A stretch of 64,000 bases of DNA from CAWAMR01 sp963783095 (GTDB lineage Bacteria > Planctomycetota > Planctomycetia > Gemmatales > Gemmataceae), in the NCBI GenBank assembly GCA_963783095.1, contig CAWAMR010000006.1, forward strand, positions 62,001 through 126,000. Direction: 5' to 3'. The position numbers were made by a program, and so were the translations under genes. Within the stretch, counting starts at the first letter, position 1. Every line of letters begins with the position of its first letter. Shown piece by piece: positions 40,171 through 49,472 of the stretch. The notes beneath the pieces are model-generated. The model saw only the letters and a program-made list of their open reading frames with translations, did no database searches and was not told where the DNA came from.

Positions 40171-41103
40171 CTATTGTTTGGTTATCTTACACTTCGGCAG
40201 GGCCGCATGGAGTTCCTTTATTCCTGCATCCGTCACCTTCGTTTCAGTGAGGTCGAGTGCGGTAAGTTGTTTGAGGTTGGCCAGTTCCTTCAGACCTGCA
40301 TCCGTTACATTCGTCCCAAGGAAGCTGAGACTGGTGAGTTGTTTGAGTTTGGCAACTTCCTTCAAACCCGCAACCGTTACGTTCATCCCAATAATGCTGA
40401 GACTGCTGAGTTGTTTGAGGTTGGCAAGTTCCTTCAGACCTTCATCCGTTATTCTCGGCCCGCCAAGGTCGAGTGCGGCGAGTTGTTTGAGACTGGCAAG
40501 TTCCTTCAGACCTACATCCGTTACGTTCGTCCCGGTGAGGTGGAGCGTGGTCAGTTTTTCGAAGTTGGCAAGTTCCTTCAGACCTATATCCGTTACGTTC
40601 GTGTAACCAAGATCGAGTGTGGCAAGTTTGAGGTTTGCAAGTTCCTTTAGACCTACACCGGTTACTTCTGTGAAAGTGAGGTGAAGCGTGGTGAGTTGTT
40701 TGAGGTTGGCAAGATCCTTCAAACCTGCATCCGTTACTTTCTTGTAACCGAGGTCAAGTGTGGTGAGTTGTTGGAGTTTGGCTAGTTCCTTCAAATCTGA
40801 ATCCTTGGATGTGGTAGGCAAATCAACCCCGAAGGGGACCGCGACTACAGGAAGTTTTGGTAATCCAACTTTGGGCTGTTTTCGAAATCGAAACCCTGGA
40901 AGTCCCTCCGATGCCGCAATTGCTCCCGATGAAAAACTGAGAAAGCCGTCTTTATTGGTTTTGAATCCCCCGTAGATCGCCCCCAATTCTTCGTAGGCGA
41001 CGATGGTTTTTGCGTCGATTGGCTTGTACTTCGGTTCATCCGCCTGGAGTGAGCCGACCTGACCAGCGAAGCAAAATAGGATTGCAACCATTCGTCTCGA
41101 CAT
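40171..41103 (-). CDS. Secreted leucine-rich-repeat protein
   Basis: 310 residues from the ATG at 41103, with GGGAG before it. Signal peptide MSRRMVAILFCFAGQVGSLQA. From about residue 100 there are eight to nine repeats of about 24 residues of the type NLKQLTTLDLGYTNVTDAGLK with small changes; one copy is one residue short (NLKLATLDL). This is the bacterial LRR type common in planctomycetes, a curved solenoid for protein binding. The repeats are also near-identical in DNA, so copy number may be unstable. The partner is unknown. It follows the signal peptide without any enzymatic domain. Confidence 0.82.
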   Translation of the reverse strand: MSRRMVAILFCFAGQVGSLQADEPKYKPIDAKTIVAYEELGAIYGGFKTNKDGFLSFSSGAIAASEGLPGFRFRKQPKVGLPKLPVVAVPFGVDLPTTSKDSDLKELAKLQQLTTLDLGYKKVTDAGLKDLANLKQLTTLHLTFTEVTGVGLKELANLKLATLDLGYTNVTDIGLKELANFEKLTTLHLTGTNVTDVGLKELASLKQLAALDLGGPRITDEGLKELANLKQLSSLSIIGMNVTVAGLKEVAKLKQLTSLSFLGTNVTDAGLKELANLKQLTALDLTETKVTDAGIKELHAALPKCKITKQ

Positions 41104-41154
41104 CTTTGCACTCCCGGATGGACTTGTTGGAGATGGATTATCTCCGACAATCAA

Positions 41155-41365
41155 TTCGGGAGCAAGGACAAAGGAACTTGAAAGTTGAATTGTGGCAAGA
41201 AGGCAAGGGTGCGATCTCTTTGGTGTACGCTATGCAGCGGATTTTTGACATTCGCAGCGTGGCCACAATGCACAAAATCACATGGGTGCGGTTACTACAT
41301 TGCGCCTGAGGGTCGAGAAAGGGCCGATCCGTTTTCGAAATCGGTCGTTAGGTACCCCGTCCTTG
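41155..41365. other. Gap before the REP region
   Basis: No convincing gene or hairpin seen; short frames here are on both strands with no recognisable product. Confidence 0.4.
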
Positions 41366-41668
41366 CCCCGAAGGGGCTAAACAAATCAGCCCAGGGCAAC
41401 GCCCTGGGTTTGCACACCGACCCTACGCCAAGCCCTGAAAGGGTGAAACAAACATTCAATCCCAAATATATCTTTCATCGTATTGGATCTTGTGCCGTCG
41501 AAACAACGCTCGCAATTCGTCTTGAAAGGTCATTTTTTGGTGATGCTCCTCTTGGGTTGCGAGGTAGTGCTTGACACAAAACTGTGCCGCCCTGTCAGGG
41601 CTTTTTGTTGGATTGCCGTCCCTGCCCAGGGCGTTGCCCTGGGCTGATTTGTTTAACCCCTTCGGGGC
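41366..41668. repeat. REP-like inverted pair flanking a transposase scar
   Basis: 41366-41408 (CCCCGAAGGGGC, AAACAAATCAG, CCCAGGGCAACGCCCTGGG) and 41625-41668 are reverse complements over about 43 bp with one or two differences. Each arm is itself made of two small palindromes, CCCCGAAGGGG and CCCAGGGC-AC-GCCCTGGG. Confidence 0.85.
41456..41585 (-). pseudogene. C-terminal remnant of a REP-associated tyrosine transposase (RAYT)
   Basis: About 42 residues read YLATQEEHHQKMTFQDELRA and then end KIQYDERYIWD before a stop. This fits the conserved end of RAYT/IS200-like transposases (helix with EEHH, then FDERYxWD). The catalytic HUH and Tyr parts are absent; upstream sequence runs into the REP repeat. 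It lies inside the inverted REP pair. Confidence 0.65.
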
Positions 41669-41842
41669 ACCTAACAAGCAGTTTCGAGAACGGATCGGCA
41701 TTTTCTCCACGCTCAGGCGCGCCACAGAGACCGCACCCGAAGGCAACTGGCGTTGCATCTTATTGAATCTGAATACTGCATGCTTCCCCACGATCCGTAT
41801 CGCAAACAGATCTGAACTTCCAAAAGAACCAAAAACGGCAAA

Positions 41843-41931
41843 CCAAAGCGGCGGAAAAGCGCCGCACTCCAAATTTGTCAAAAGCCACATGCTGAATCGC
41901 TTTGGAGTTCGGCGCTTTTCCGCCGCTTTGG
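41843..41931. repeat. 31-bp-arm hairpin (AAAGCGGCGGAAAAGCG type)
   Basis: CCAAAGCGGCGGAAAAGCGC at 41843 with its reverse complement ending at 41931; arms are 31 bp with one or two mismatches, loop 27 bases. Located 36 bp behind the stop of the GT87 gene and may terminate it. Confidence 0.8.
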
Positions 41932-41966
41932 TTTTTCATCTTTATCGAATCGTTGAGAATCGACGG

Positions 41967-43226
41967 CTACGAGATGCGATAGCCCTTTTTCCGGTCGGAT
42001 AGGGTTTCAGCCACCACCACCCCAAGAATCAACAACGCCCCCAACGGTTGTGGCCCCCACAATTGAAGTCGTTTCCCTTCCGGAATCGCCAGCGCCAGAA
42101 CGGGCAGAACTAACAGGCCGTAGGCAATCATCAAGATTCCTTGTTGGAATCTGGATCGCTTTCTCGATTCGACCAGCAATAACCCGGCGATCGTCGGCCC
42201 AAGCATCGTGTAGGTACACGATTCCGTGGACGGGCCGAGCAAGGTCATCCACACGCAACCGAGGTTGAGAATCAACAAGAGCAAGATCGCTTTTGGCACA
42301 CCCCAACGGCTCACTTGCCGGACCAGAAAGGCCATCCCAATCGCGCTGCCGACCTGAATCAACTGATAGAGCCATTCCGGAGTTGCTGTCACCCAGACAC
42401 GCAAGAGAAGATGCAGATCGCGAGTGGTCTGTTCGATCGCGGCGGAGTGACGATCGTCCCCGAAGAGGTACTGGAACCAGAGTTGATATTGGCCCAAAAC
42501 GTAAGCGGGACGTTGCATCAAAAATGGGATCAGGCTTCCTAGCGCGAGCATGCCCGCAAAGCGCCAGCCGAACGCTCGGGGAAAAGCGACCGTGACCAGC
42601 AAGCCAATGGCGATTGGATACAGCTTGAAAAGAGCAGCTGCGGCGATCAAGGCTGCGGCAATGTTCCATCGTTGCTCTTGAACCGCCAACAAACCGAGCA
42701 ACAACAACCCCATCAAATGCACGTTCGCCTGGGCATTGTTGACGCTCGGCAGCGCCAGCGGAACAACCGCGGCGAAATAAAGCCCCATTTGGGCCGGTGA
42801 AGGGTTGCCCAGTATCTTTCTAGCCCAGAGAAGCATACCTCCCAGCAACAAGGCCACGCCGGACCAGCGCCAGAGGATGGCCGCGGCCTTATCGGGAAGG
42901 GCGGTCCACGGGATGAACGACACCGCGATCGCCGGGTGATACCGGTAACAAGGGCGGGAGAAATCGAGCGTGTAGAGTGGATTGCCCTGAATCCAGTCTC
43001 CCGCTGCCATGGTGTAGATGGGAAATACAGAGCCGCTCGTCGGCTTGACGATCGCGACCCGCACGGTCACGACCAATACCAGAATCGTCCAGAGGTAAAA
43101 CGCCAGTTGCTGATTGGAATGTGGAAAGAATTGACCTAGTACCGACAACGGTTTTCCAAAGCCCAGGCGGTGGTCCCGGACAGCGGGAATCGGTGAGGCA
43201 TCGGCAATACTTTGGGTATCGGTCAT
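41967..43226 (-). CDS. GT87/DUF2029 family membrane glycosyltransferase
   Basis: 419 residues with about ten hydrophobic segments. The family uses polyprenyl-phosphate sugar donors (for instance polyprenyl-phosphomannose) on the periplasmic side. Characteristic blocks: FSRPCYRYHPAIAVSFIPW, LPSVNNAQANVHLMGLLLLG, LFKLYPIAIGLLVTVAFPRA. The first periplasmic loop holds the acidic residue of AAGDWIQGNPLYTLDF. It starts 15 bp before lpxA in the opposite order (the lpxA stop lies upstream on the same strand), so both could form one transcript for the envelope. Sugar and acceptor are unknown. Confidence 0.78.
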   Translation of the reverse strand: MTDTQSIADASPIPAVRDHRLGFGKPLSVLGQFFPHSNQQLAFYLWTILVLVVTVRVAIVKPTSGSVFPIYTMAAGDWIQGNPLYTLDFSRPCYRYHPAIAVSFIPWTALPDKAAAILWRWSGVALLLGGMLLWARKILGNPSPAQMGLYFAAVVPLALPSVNNAQANVHLMGLLLLGLLAVQEQRWNIAAALIAAAALFKLYPIAIGLLVTVAFPRAFGWRFAGMLALGSLIPFLMQRPAYVLGQYQLWFQYLFGDDRHSAAIEQTTRDLHLLLRVWVTATPEWLYQLIQVGSAIGMAFLVRQVSRWGVPKAILLLLILNLGCVWMTLLGPSTESCTYTMLGPTIAGLLLVESRKRSRFQQGILMIAYGLLVLPVLALAIPEGKRLQLWGPQPLGALLILGVVVAETLSDRKKGYRIS

Positions 43227-43240
43227 GGCTCGCCGAAGAG

Positions 43241-44064
43241 TTATGCTACTTTCGCGGCAATTTGATTGTCGAAGTGGTAAGAGCTGATAAAACCGCGCTT
43301 GGAGCCTCGAATGAAGACCAGCATATCGGCGATGATGTCGACGTGGCCGAGTTCTCGGTCCAATTTCTCGACCGCCAATTTCTGCAACAACTTACTGCGA
43401 TAGAGGATGTGATACGCTTCCCGAACAGCAAGGATCTTTTCGGCGCAATCCCGGCCCGGCGCATCCCGACGGCGTTGATCCCAACCACTCCGTTTCGACC
43501 GATAACGATCGAATAGGGCAATACATCCTTGGTCGCGCAGGATAAGCCGCTAATCAAAGCAATTTTCCCGATCCGCGTGAGCTGATGCACTCCCGTCATT
43601 CCCGAAAGTAACGCGCGGTCATGTACTTCGCCATACCCGCCGATCAGGGAAGCATTCGCCATAATGACGTTGTTGCCCAGCTGGACGTCGTGACCGACGT
43701 GGGCATTGCTCATGAGATAGTTATTGTTGCCGACGGTGGTGACGCCGTCGGGGCCATGCCCGCGATGAACCGTCGCGAATTCTCGAAAGACATTGCCATC
43801 GCCAATAATCGTCGACGTAGGCTCCCCTTTGTAGAGCATATGCTGAGGCCGCTCGCCGAGCACGACACTCTTTCCAATGTCGTTATTTTTCCCGATCGTC
43901 ATTGGTCCGACTAAATAAGCGCTCGGTCGAATGATGGTATTGGCACCTATCTTGACCGGGCCTTCGATGATGACGTACGGTCCGACTTGCACGCCTTCTT
44001 CCAAATCCGCTTCAGGATCGATAATGGCAGTGGGGTGTACGTTCGCTGAAGGTGCTACGGGCAT
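43241..44064 (-). CDS. lpxA: Acyl-ACP:UDP-GlcNAc O-acyltransferase
   Basis: First step of lipid A synthesis: moves a 3-hydroxyacyl chain to UDP-GlcNAc. About 274 residues from the ATG at 44064, with AAAGGA upstream; one frameshift near 43455. The left-handed beta helix is clear from hexapeptides (VHPTAIIDPEADLEEGVQVG, NTIIRPSAYLVGPMTIG). Family marks include EFATVHRG (loop), NNNYLMSNAHVGHDVQLGNN with the catalytic-type His, and GINAVGMRRAGI. In the repaired frame the C-terminal helices follow (REAYHILYRSKLLQKLA). Lipid A genes agree with the Gram-negative-like envelope of planctomycetes. Confidence 0.88.
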
Positions 44065-44375
44065 GGGAATCCTTTCCACCATGGCTAAGCTGAGGGCATC
44101 CTGCCCGCAGTAGGCATCTTCTGAGGCAGCGTTATCTCATACCCAAGTTCCGTCATTAGGGCTAGACCAGTTTCTCAAAACCGGGGTGTACGAGGGTGTA
44201 ACCATTTTCTCTGGAGGATGCCGTCGTAGCGGCGGCATCCTGCCGCCGTCTGCAACCTCTCGGCGGCTGGAAGTCCTTTGATCGAAGACCTCGCCAAAGA
44301 ATTGGTGGATCGCCTGTATGGCCAGCAAGGCCCGGCCTGGGGCACGAACAGGACAACGCGAATACAATACTACTA
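44065..44375. other. Intergenic stretch with small palindrome
   Basis: No gene seen. GGCGGCATCCTGCCGCC at 44231-44247 is a perfect small palindrome, followed by CTCTCGGCGGCTGG; probably another interspersed repeat. Confidence 0.5.
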
Positions 44376-44446
44376 GACAAAAAAACAAAGCCGAGGAACG
44401 GGTGTATGAAATGGCCGCGTAGAAGCGAACCATGTCATACACCCTG
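44376..44446 (-). terminator. Rho-independent terminator of the membrane-protein gene
   Basis: Reading the minus strand: GGGTGTATGACATGG, a loop of about 14-16 bases, then CCATTTCATACACCC (one mismatch), followed 13 bases later by a T-rich run (TTTGTTTTTTTG). It overlaps the last codons of the gene that ends at 44435. Confidence 0.65.
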
Positions 44447-45062
44447 GTAGATTCGGTCAGCCCAAGTGATCCACAACGAAGCGCCGAAGGCGATTCGCAA
44501 TGCGACCTGAAGGGACATCCACCAGAGCGAGGAATTGATCTGATAACTTGCATTTTCGAGAGCTTTTCGAATTTCCACGCCAACAAGTTTTCGCGGATTG
44601 ATGAACCCCAGCGAAAGGATGCGCACCACCGGCGGCGCTCCACGATTTTAGCCAGTATTCCGCCTGATCGAATTGTTTTTGAACCGCCTCTCGATCCCAT
44701 TTACTGACTCGCAACGCGGAATAAAGGTCGAATGTCACCATAGCGCAACCGAAAAGGAGGGCGGCCAGCATTCCGGAAGTTGATTGAGCGAGTTGGGCAA
44801 CTGTGAGTTCCGCTTCGGGCCACAACAGACGAAATGCGCACATGTGGGCAATCGACAATGTCAGCGCTGCGAACCCAGGCAGAAGAGTCTTCCAGGTCAC
44901 GAACACTCGACGATGTTTCTTGACCAACTCAAACAAGTGCGGCCAACGTCCTGGAAACAACCAAACAACCCCAACGAGCGACTTATAGAGTCTGATGCGC
45001 AGAATCAGCCCCACGGCGAACACGCACCATAAATACCATCCGAGGAGTTCAATCAGGTTCAT
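44435..45062 (-). CDS. Hypothetical membrane protein
   Basis: About 208 residues with a frameshift near 44640. The start MNLIELLGWYLWCVFAVGLI is a membrane helix, followed by LRIRLYKSLVGVVWLFPGRW, LLPGFAALTLSIAHMCAF and a helix in SGMLAALLFGCAMVTFDLY. In the repaired frame the end is ALRIAFGASLWITWADRIYQ. Resembles a conserved planctomycete membrane protein without known function, as far as I recall. A terminator follows. There is no operon partner. Confidence 0.65.
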
Positions 45063-45241
45063 GGCTTAGCCCGAATTTCTCACCTATCCTCTTGCCAGGG
45101 CCTCTGATTTGACATAAAGGTTGTGCCAACAAGCACTTCATGCCAAACCAAGAGGTTTCCTAGCAATGACAGAGTGTACTCCAACTGCCCTCGATTTCCA
45201 GAGGTGTTTGCCTTCGAGGTTTGTCGCGGATGGGATTACCT

Positions 45242-47077
45242 TCAACCCCCGCACCCGGAAATCGCCTCCGCCATCACCTTCAACTGAATCACGCTTCGTT
45301 CCTGTTCCTTTTCCAGATAGGTTCGCCCCTTCTTCACCGCAATGTGATCCCAGGGCAATAGCTCGGTCATCGGTCGTTGGCGCTGGGAATAGAAACCGAC
45401 ATCGATTCCCAGATCGGCAAACGTCTTCCACCACAGATCGGCATTGAAACATTCTTTCCAGCCATCCAGCCTGGCTCCGCGTTTCCAGGCTTCGTAGAGT
45501 GCAGGAGCCACCCGCCGGTCGCCGCGCGTCAAAATCCCTTCCAGCAGGCTGGTTTCGACATCGTGTTGCTTGATATGAACGGCCTTGAGGCGGCATTTCG
45601 AGCGCAAGTATTGACCAGCCCAACGGAAGTATTCTCTCGACTGCATGCCGTTCCATTGATAAGGCGTGTGCGGTTTCGGGACGAAGTTCGATACCGATGC
45701 CGTTACCTCGGCGAATCGGCCACGCACTTCCTTGCCGATCCGGCTAATGGTTTCGGACATTTCGACGATACCGTCGAGATCGACCGCTCGTTCGCCGGGC
45801 AGGCCGCACAGGAAGTAGAGTTTCACCCGTTCCCAGCCGTTCTTGAACGCTTCGCGGCAACCTTCGAAGAGATCTTCATTCTTGATCTTCTTGCGAATCT
45901 GTTCGCGCATATCGTCGCGCGCCACTTCTGGAGCCAAGGTCAGACCGCCCGGCGGACACCCTTGCATGAGCTTCGGCAGCGATCGAAGTTGATGGTTCAC
46001 GCGCAGACTCGGCAGCGAGACATTGACCCCTAGCGGCGTGAAGACTTCGTGCATTCGTTTGACGAGTTCCTCAAACTGAGGGTAATCGCTACTCGATAGA
46101 CTCAAGAGCGAAATCTCATTTGTTCCGGTGTTGCGATAGCTTTCGAGGGCTGACTGAACGATCATCTCGACGCTGCGCACGCGCAACGGGCGTTTGATGA
46201 CCGTCGATTGACAGAATCGGCATTGCCAGGGGCAGCCTCGCATGATCTCGATGGCGATGCGATCGTGCGGAGTTTGCACGAATGGCACGACCGGCTTGGT
46301 CGGTAAGGGAATATCGTCGAAATCCTGGGAGATGGTGCAGGCGATGACTTCCTTGGGAACATCGGCGCGAGTCCGGTTCATCGCGGCGAGCGTGCCATCG
46401 GTGTGATATTCGGGTTCGTAGAAGACCGGGGCGTAGGCCCAGCCTGCCGAGCCGACGATTTCCGCAAGACAATCGAGTCTGTGTTCGTAAGAGAGATTGC
46501 CTTCGCGGATAGCGACTTCCTTCAGGCTCATCCACTTTTCCATGACCCAGGGCAGCGATTCCTCGCCATCGCCGATGATGAAGAGATCAATGAACGGAGC
46601 GAGCAGTTCCGGGATTCTGGCGCCTGGCCCGCCCGCAACGATCAAGGGATCGAGCATGCTGCGATCTTTGCTCCAAATCGGGATTTTGCCCAGATCGAGC
46701 ATGGTCAAGACATTGGTGTAACAGACCTCATATTGCAGACTAAAACCAACCAGATCGAAGTCGCACAAGGGAGTGAAGGTCTCCAAAGAATAGACAGGCA
46801 AACGGTTGGCGCGCAGCTCGGCCTCGAAGTCGAGCCAGGGGGTAAAGGCTCGTTCGCAGGCCCATTGAGGGTCGTTATTCAGGATCGTGTACAGCACTTG
46901 CAAGCCATGATGGCTCATGCCGAGCGTGTAGGCATCCGGAAACGCTATCACGATCTTGCCGCGAACTTGCCGATGATCCTTCACCACGGCATTTAGTTCG
47001 CCGCCGGCGTACTGAGCGGGCGTGGTAACGCGAGGAAGAATGCGGAAAACGGCTTCTTTGAGAGTGGTGTTGATCAC
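45242..47077 (-). CDS. B12-binding-domain radical SAM protein (TIGR03960 type)
   Basis: 611 residues from the GTG at 47077, with GGAG nine bases upstream; a TTG at 47122 is less likely. N-terminal part (AQYAGGELNAVVKDH, FPDAYTLGMSHHGLQVLY, VGFSLQYEVCYTNVLTML, IVAGGPGA, IGDGEE) is the cobalamin-binding-like domain. The radical SAM cluster motif is RGCPWQCRFC (CxxxCxxC). Later marks: LSLSSSDYPQFEELV, SLPSLRVNHQ, VKLYFLCGLPGE. Members often occur with a DUF2344 protein, absent here. The reaction is unknown; tRNA or ribosome modification has been suggested for the family. Confidence 0.88.
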   Translation of the reverse strand: MINTTLKEAVFRILPRVTTPAQYAGGELNAVVKDHRQVRGKIVIAFPDAYTLGMSHHGLQVLYTILNNDPQWACERAFTPWLDFEAELRANRLPVYSLETFTPLCDFDLVGFSLQYEVCYTNVLTMLDLGKIPIWSKDRSMLDPLIVAGGPGARIPELLAPFIDLFIIGDGEESLPWVMEKWMSLKEVAIREGNLSYEHRLDCLAEIVGSAGWAYAPVFYEPEYHTDGTLAAMNRTRADVPKEVIACTISQDFDDIPLPTKPVVPFVQTPHDRIAIEIMRGCPWQCRFCQSTVIKRPLRVRSVEMIVQSALESYRNTGTNEISLLSLSSSDYPQFEELVKRMHEVFTPLGVNVSLPSLRVNHQLRSLPKLMQGCPPGGLTLAPEVARDDMREQIRKKIKNEDLFEGCREAFKNGWERVKLYFLCGLPGERAVDLDGIVEMSETISRIGKEVRGRFAEVTASVSNFVPKPHTPYQWNGMQSREYFRWAGQYLRSKCRLKAVHIKQHDVETSLLEGILTRGDRRVAPALYEAWKRGARLDGWKECFNADLWWKTFADLGIDVGFYSQRQRPMTELLPWDHIAVKKGRTYLEKEQERSVIQLKVMAEAISGCGG

Positions 47078-47229
47078 GGATCGTTCTCCGACCTCGAATG
47101 CGGAATGTCTGCGCGAGAGCAAGTCTTATTATGTCGGAATGCTGGGGGAAGACAAAGGCAAAGAGGTCTTCTGGAAACCACCTATTCGAGAAGCAATTCT
47201 AGAACGTCGGCAAGACCTGTCCGTTTCGC

Positions 47230-47562
47230 ACCAGCCTCGCCTTCGGCATCGGCTGGTCGTCGCTAACGCTTCCGGCTCGTCATAGTCTCTTCGGTCGATA
47301 CAGGCCGGAAGCGCGAGTTTTGAAGTTGCGTGCATGAAAGATCCGCGGAATACCGAAGGTATTCGGAGCCCGAAGCTGCAAGCAAGGCAGAACTGCGACA
47401 TCGCCGGAACTCCTTCCCTTGCTTGCGCTTCGGGCTCGCAGCGTTCTTTCGAACGCTCCTAACTATGGCCAAAAGCGCGACTTCAAAGCACGTGAGCGAC
47501 GGTGTCGATCGATACGAGCCGGAAGCGTGAGCGACGGACCAGCCGATGCCGAAGTCGAGGCT
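47230..47562. repeat. Interspersed repeats: outer CGAGCCGGAAGCG pair, inner GAGCCCGAAGC pair
   Basis: The outer arms (47230-47282 and 47510-47562) are inverted copies of the repeat at 13470 (CCAGCCTCGCCTTCGGCATC; GATACGAGCCGGAAGCG). The inner arms are GAGCCCGAAGCTGCAAGCAA at 47366 and its near reverse complement CCTTGCTTGCGCTTCGGGCT at 47417-47436. A single GATACAGGCCGGAAGCG also occurs at 47298. Confidence 0.8.
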
Positions 47563-47567
47563 GAATC

Positions 47568-47909
47568 TCAGAGGGGTCGTGAACCTGGGGGTTCGGCAGC
47601 GGTTCGATCATTCTCCGGCCAGAGTGCTGACAGAACCGCCAGCAAGTCCAGAATTTTTTCGAATAACTTGGACTTAGGCTGTGTTTCCGGCCATCGCAAG
47701 ATGATGCCTCCCATTGGCTCATAAAAAATCAATACCTGCTCGCTTCCCTCGGTAATCGTGACCAATGTTTCCCCAAAAACATTGTCGAGCGATTCAACCT
47801 TGGCACCGTTTATATTTTCCAACACTCTTATCACCTCCGAAATGTCTGGGCCATCGTCGGGGATGGAAAAGCATTCGTCGCCTCCAGACTTGAAATAGCT
47901 AAAGTTCAC
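47568..47909 (-). CDS. Small hypothetical protein
   Basis: 113 residues. Acidic N-terminal half (MNFSYFKSGGDECFSIPDDG, ISEVIRVLENINGAKVESL), then beta strands (GETLVTITEGSEQVLIFYEP, GGIILRWPETQPKSKLFEKI). Small single-domain proteins of this kind are often immunity proteins, but I cannot assign one. The last residues (DRTAAEPPGSRPL) read into the repeat region, so the natural end may have been changed by repeat insertion. Confidence 0.5.
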   Translation of the reverse strand: MNFSYFKSGGDECFSIPDDGPDISEVIRVLENINGAKVESLDNVFGETLVTITEGSEQVLIFYEPMGGIILRWPETQPKSKLFEKILDLLAVLSALWPENDRTAAEPPGSRPL

Positions 47910-47952
47910 TGTCTCACCTACCTAACTTGGAATTTGGCGGCTACCCGTTATT

Positions 47953-49293
47953 CTACTTATTTCCTTCTAATAATCGTTTTACCAACTCGATCGCCTCTTC
48001 GCGTGTCGTGATGATCCCTTCCAACTGAGCCTCTCGCACGGCATCAAGTAATTCCTTGTACTGTGGACCCCGTTTCACGCCCAGCGCAATCAGGTCATCT
48101 CCCGTTATGAGCGGAGGCGGATTGAGTTCGCTGGATGAATGAGTGCGCAGCATCTGCTCGCAGAACTCCACATGCGCGATACTCCTGCCGCTGGCAATGG
48201 AATCCGCTTTGTGCAACGCCAGAAGCTCACCAATCCCCGGATGAACCAGAATCGGTTTCAGTTTGCTCGCTCGCATCGCCGGGGCTTCGCACAAGTATTG
48301 GTGACGTTCGACCAGCCATTCGATCCGCTCTTTTTCGGCGTTCGAGAGTTTGAGCCGGGAGCATATCACCTCGGCCATTCGTCTACCGACATGCTCGTGC
48401 CCGTGAAACGTGTACCGATCGGGTGTTCGCCCGGCCGTGCGCCGCTTGCCGACATCGTGCAAGAGCGCTGCAAATGCCAACGGAAAAGAGACAGGCTGCG
48501 GTCCCGGCCAGGTTGGTCCTTCGAGAACATCCAGCACCTTCATCACATGCTGCCACAAATCGCCCGTTGGCGCATCGGGCAAGCCCTGAGGCAAGCCGAT
48601 CATCTCGGCCGATTCTTTTAGAATCGGCCCGATCAGACCCAGTTCGCGCAAAAGTTCCATGCTGCGCGCACGCCGGGGATGGACCAACATCTTGCGGAGT
48701 TCATCGGCAATCCGTTCGGCACTCACAACCGTAATCTGCGGAGCCATTGCCTTGACGGCATCGAATGTTTCCGTTTCGATCGTCAGGTCGAATCGCGCAG
48801 CCATTCGCGCAGCGCGAAGCAGCCTAAGTTTGTCCTCTCGAAAGCGATCGTGGGGGTTGCCGATGGCTCGCAATCTTCGTTTCGCAAGGTCGTCCTGGCC
48901 GCCTACAAAGTCGAAAACCGTTTCCGTCAACGGGTCGAAGAACATGCCGTTGATCGTAAAATCGCGTCGCTTCGCATCTTCCTCGGCAGAGGAAAACGCA
49001 ACGTGATCGGGTCGCCGGCCATCGGAATAATCGCCATCGCAGCGGAAAGTCGCCACCTGAACTTTGAGCGGTTTGGGACCGAGAACTTCCACTACGCCGA
49101 AACTCAACCCAACCTCGACCGTGCGGCGAAACAGGTGGCGAACTTGTTCCGGAGTTGCGTTGGTGCCGACATCGTAATCGGCGGGCGTAAGACCGAGAAG
49201 CTCATCGCGCACGCAACCACCCGCCCAGTATGCCACAAAACCGGCATTTTGCAGGCGCTCGACGACTTCAACGGCAAATTCACGCTCGGTCAT
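47953..49293 (-). CDS. CCA tRNA nucleotidyltransferase / poly(A) polymerase family with HD domain
   Basis: 446 residues. Adds or repairs the 3' CCA of tRNA. Class II nucleotidyltransferase head: YWAGGCVRDELLGLTPADYD with the two catalytic Asp (DYD), then KRRDFTINGMFFDP, RFREDKLRLLRAARMAARF and VSAERIADELRKML. An HD phosphohydrolase domain follows (FAALLHDVGKRRTA, FHGHEHVGRR). The tRNA in this window has no encoded CCA, in agreement with a need for this enzyme. A poly(A) polymerase cannot be excluded by sequence alone. Intact frame. Confidence 0.88.
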   Translation of the reverse strand: MTEREFAVEVVERLQNAGFVAYWAGGCVRDELLGLTPADYDVGTNATPEQVRHLFRRTVEVGLSFGVVEVLGPKPLKVQVATFRCDGDYSDGRRPDHVAFSSAEEDAKRRDFTINGMFFDPLTETVFDFVGGQDDLAKRRLRAIGNPHDRFREDKLRLLRAARMAARFDLTIETETFDAVKAMAPQITVVSAERIADELRKMLVHPRRARSMELLRELGLIGPILKESAEMIGLPQGLPDAPTGDLWQHVMKVLDVLEGPTWPGPQPVSFPLAFAALLHDVGKRRTAGRTPDRYTFHGHEHVGRRMAEVICSRLKLSNAEKERIEWLVERHQYLCEAPAMRASKLKPILVHPGIGELLALHKADSIASGRSIAHVEFCEQMLRTHSSSELNPPPLITGDDLIALGVKRGPQYKELLDAVREAQLEGIITTREEAIELVKRLLEGNK

Positions 49294-49303
49294 GACTTTT
49301 ACG

Positions 49304-49395
49304 GTTTTCGGTTTTCGGTTTTCAGTTACAAGGTTCGGTTTTCGGCAAAAAGCCTGTTATTCGGAACCGAAAACTGAAAACCGAAAACCGAAAAC
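49304..49395. repeat. Hairpin built of GGTTTTC units
   Basis: Left arm at 49304-49327 is GTTTTCGG, TTTTCGG, TTTTCAGTT. The right arm at 49369-49395 is its reverse complement (GAAAACTGAAAACCGAAAAC and on) over 24 bases. It starts 10 bp upstream of the tRNA nucleotidyltransferase start. Confidence 0.85.
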
Positions 49396-49472
49396 TAATC
49401 ATCTAATCTTGTCTGTGGCAGCGACAATCGTAAATTAGCATTTTCCAACGGATTAGCGAGAGGGAGAGTTAC

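Noticed and set aside
39754..40650. Plus-strand repeat protein frame (298 residues)
   Set aside because: Its repeats (VGKFLQTFIRY and variants) are the antisense of the LRR repeats on the minus strand.
41456..41890. Intact 144-residue protein
   Set aside because: Only the last 42 or so codons look like protein (RAYT end); the rest is read through repeats.
45138..45656. 172-residue minus-strand frame
   Set aside because: Mostly overlaps the radical SAM gene in another frame and has no domain.
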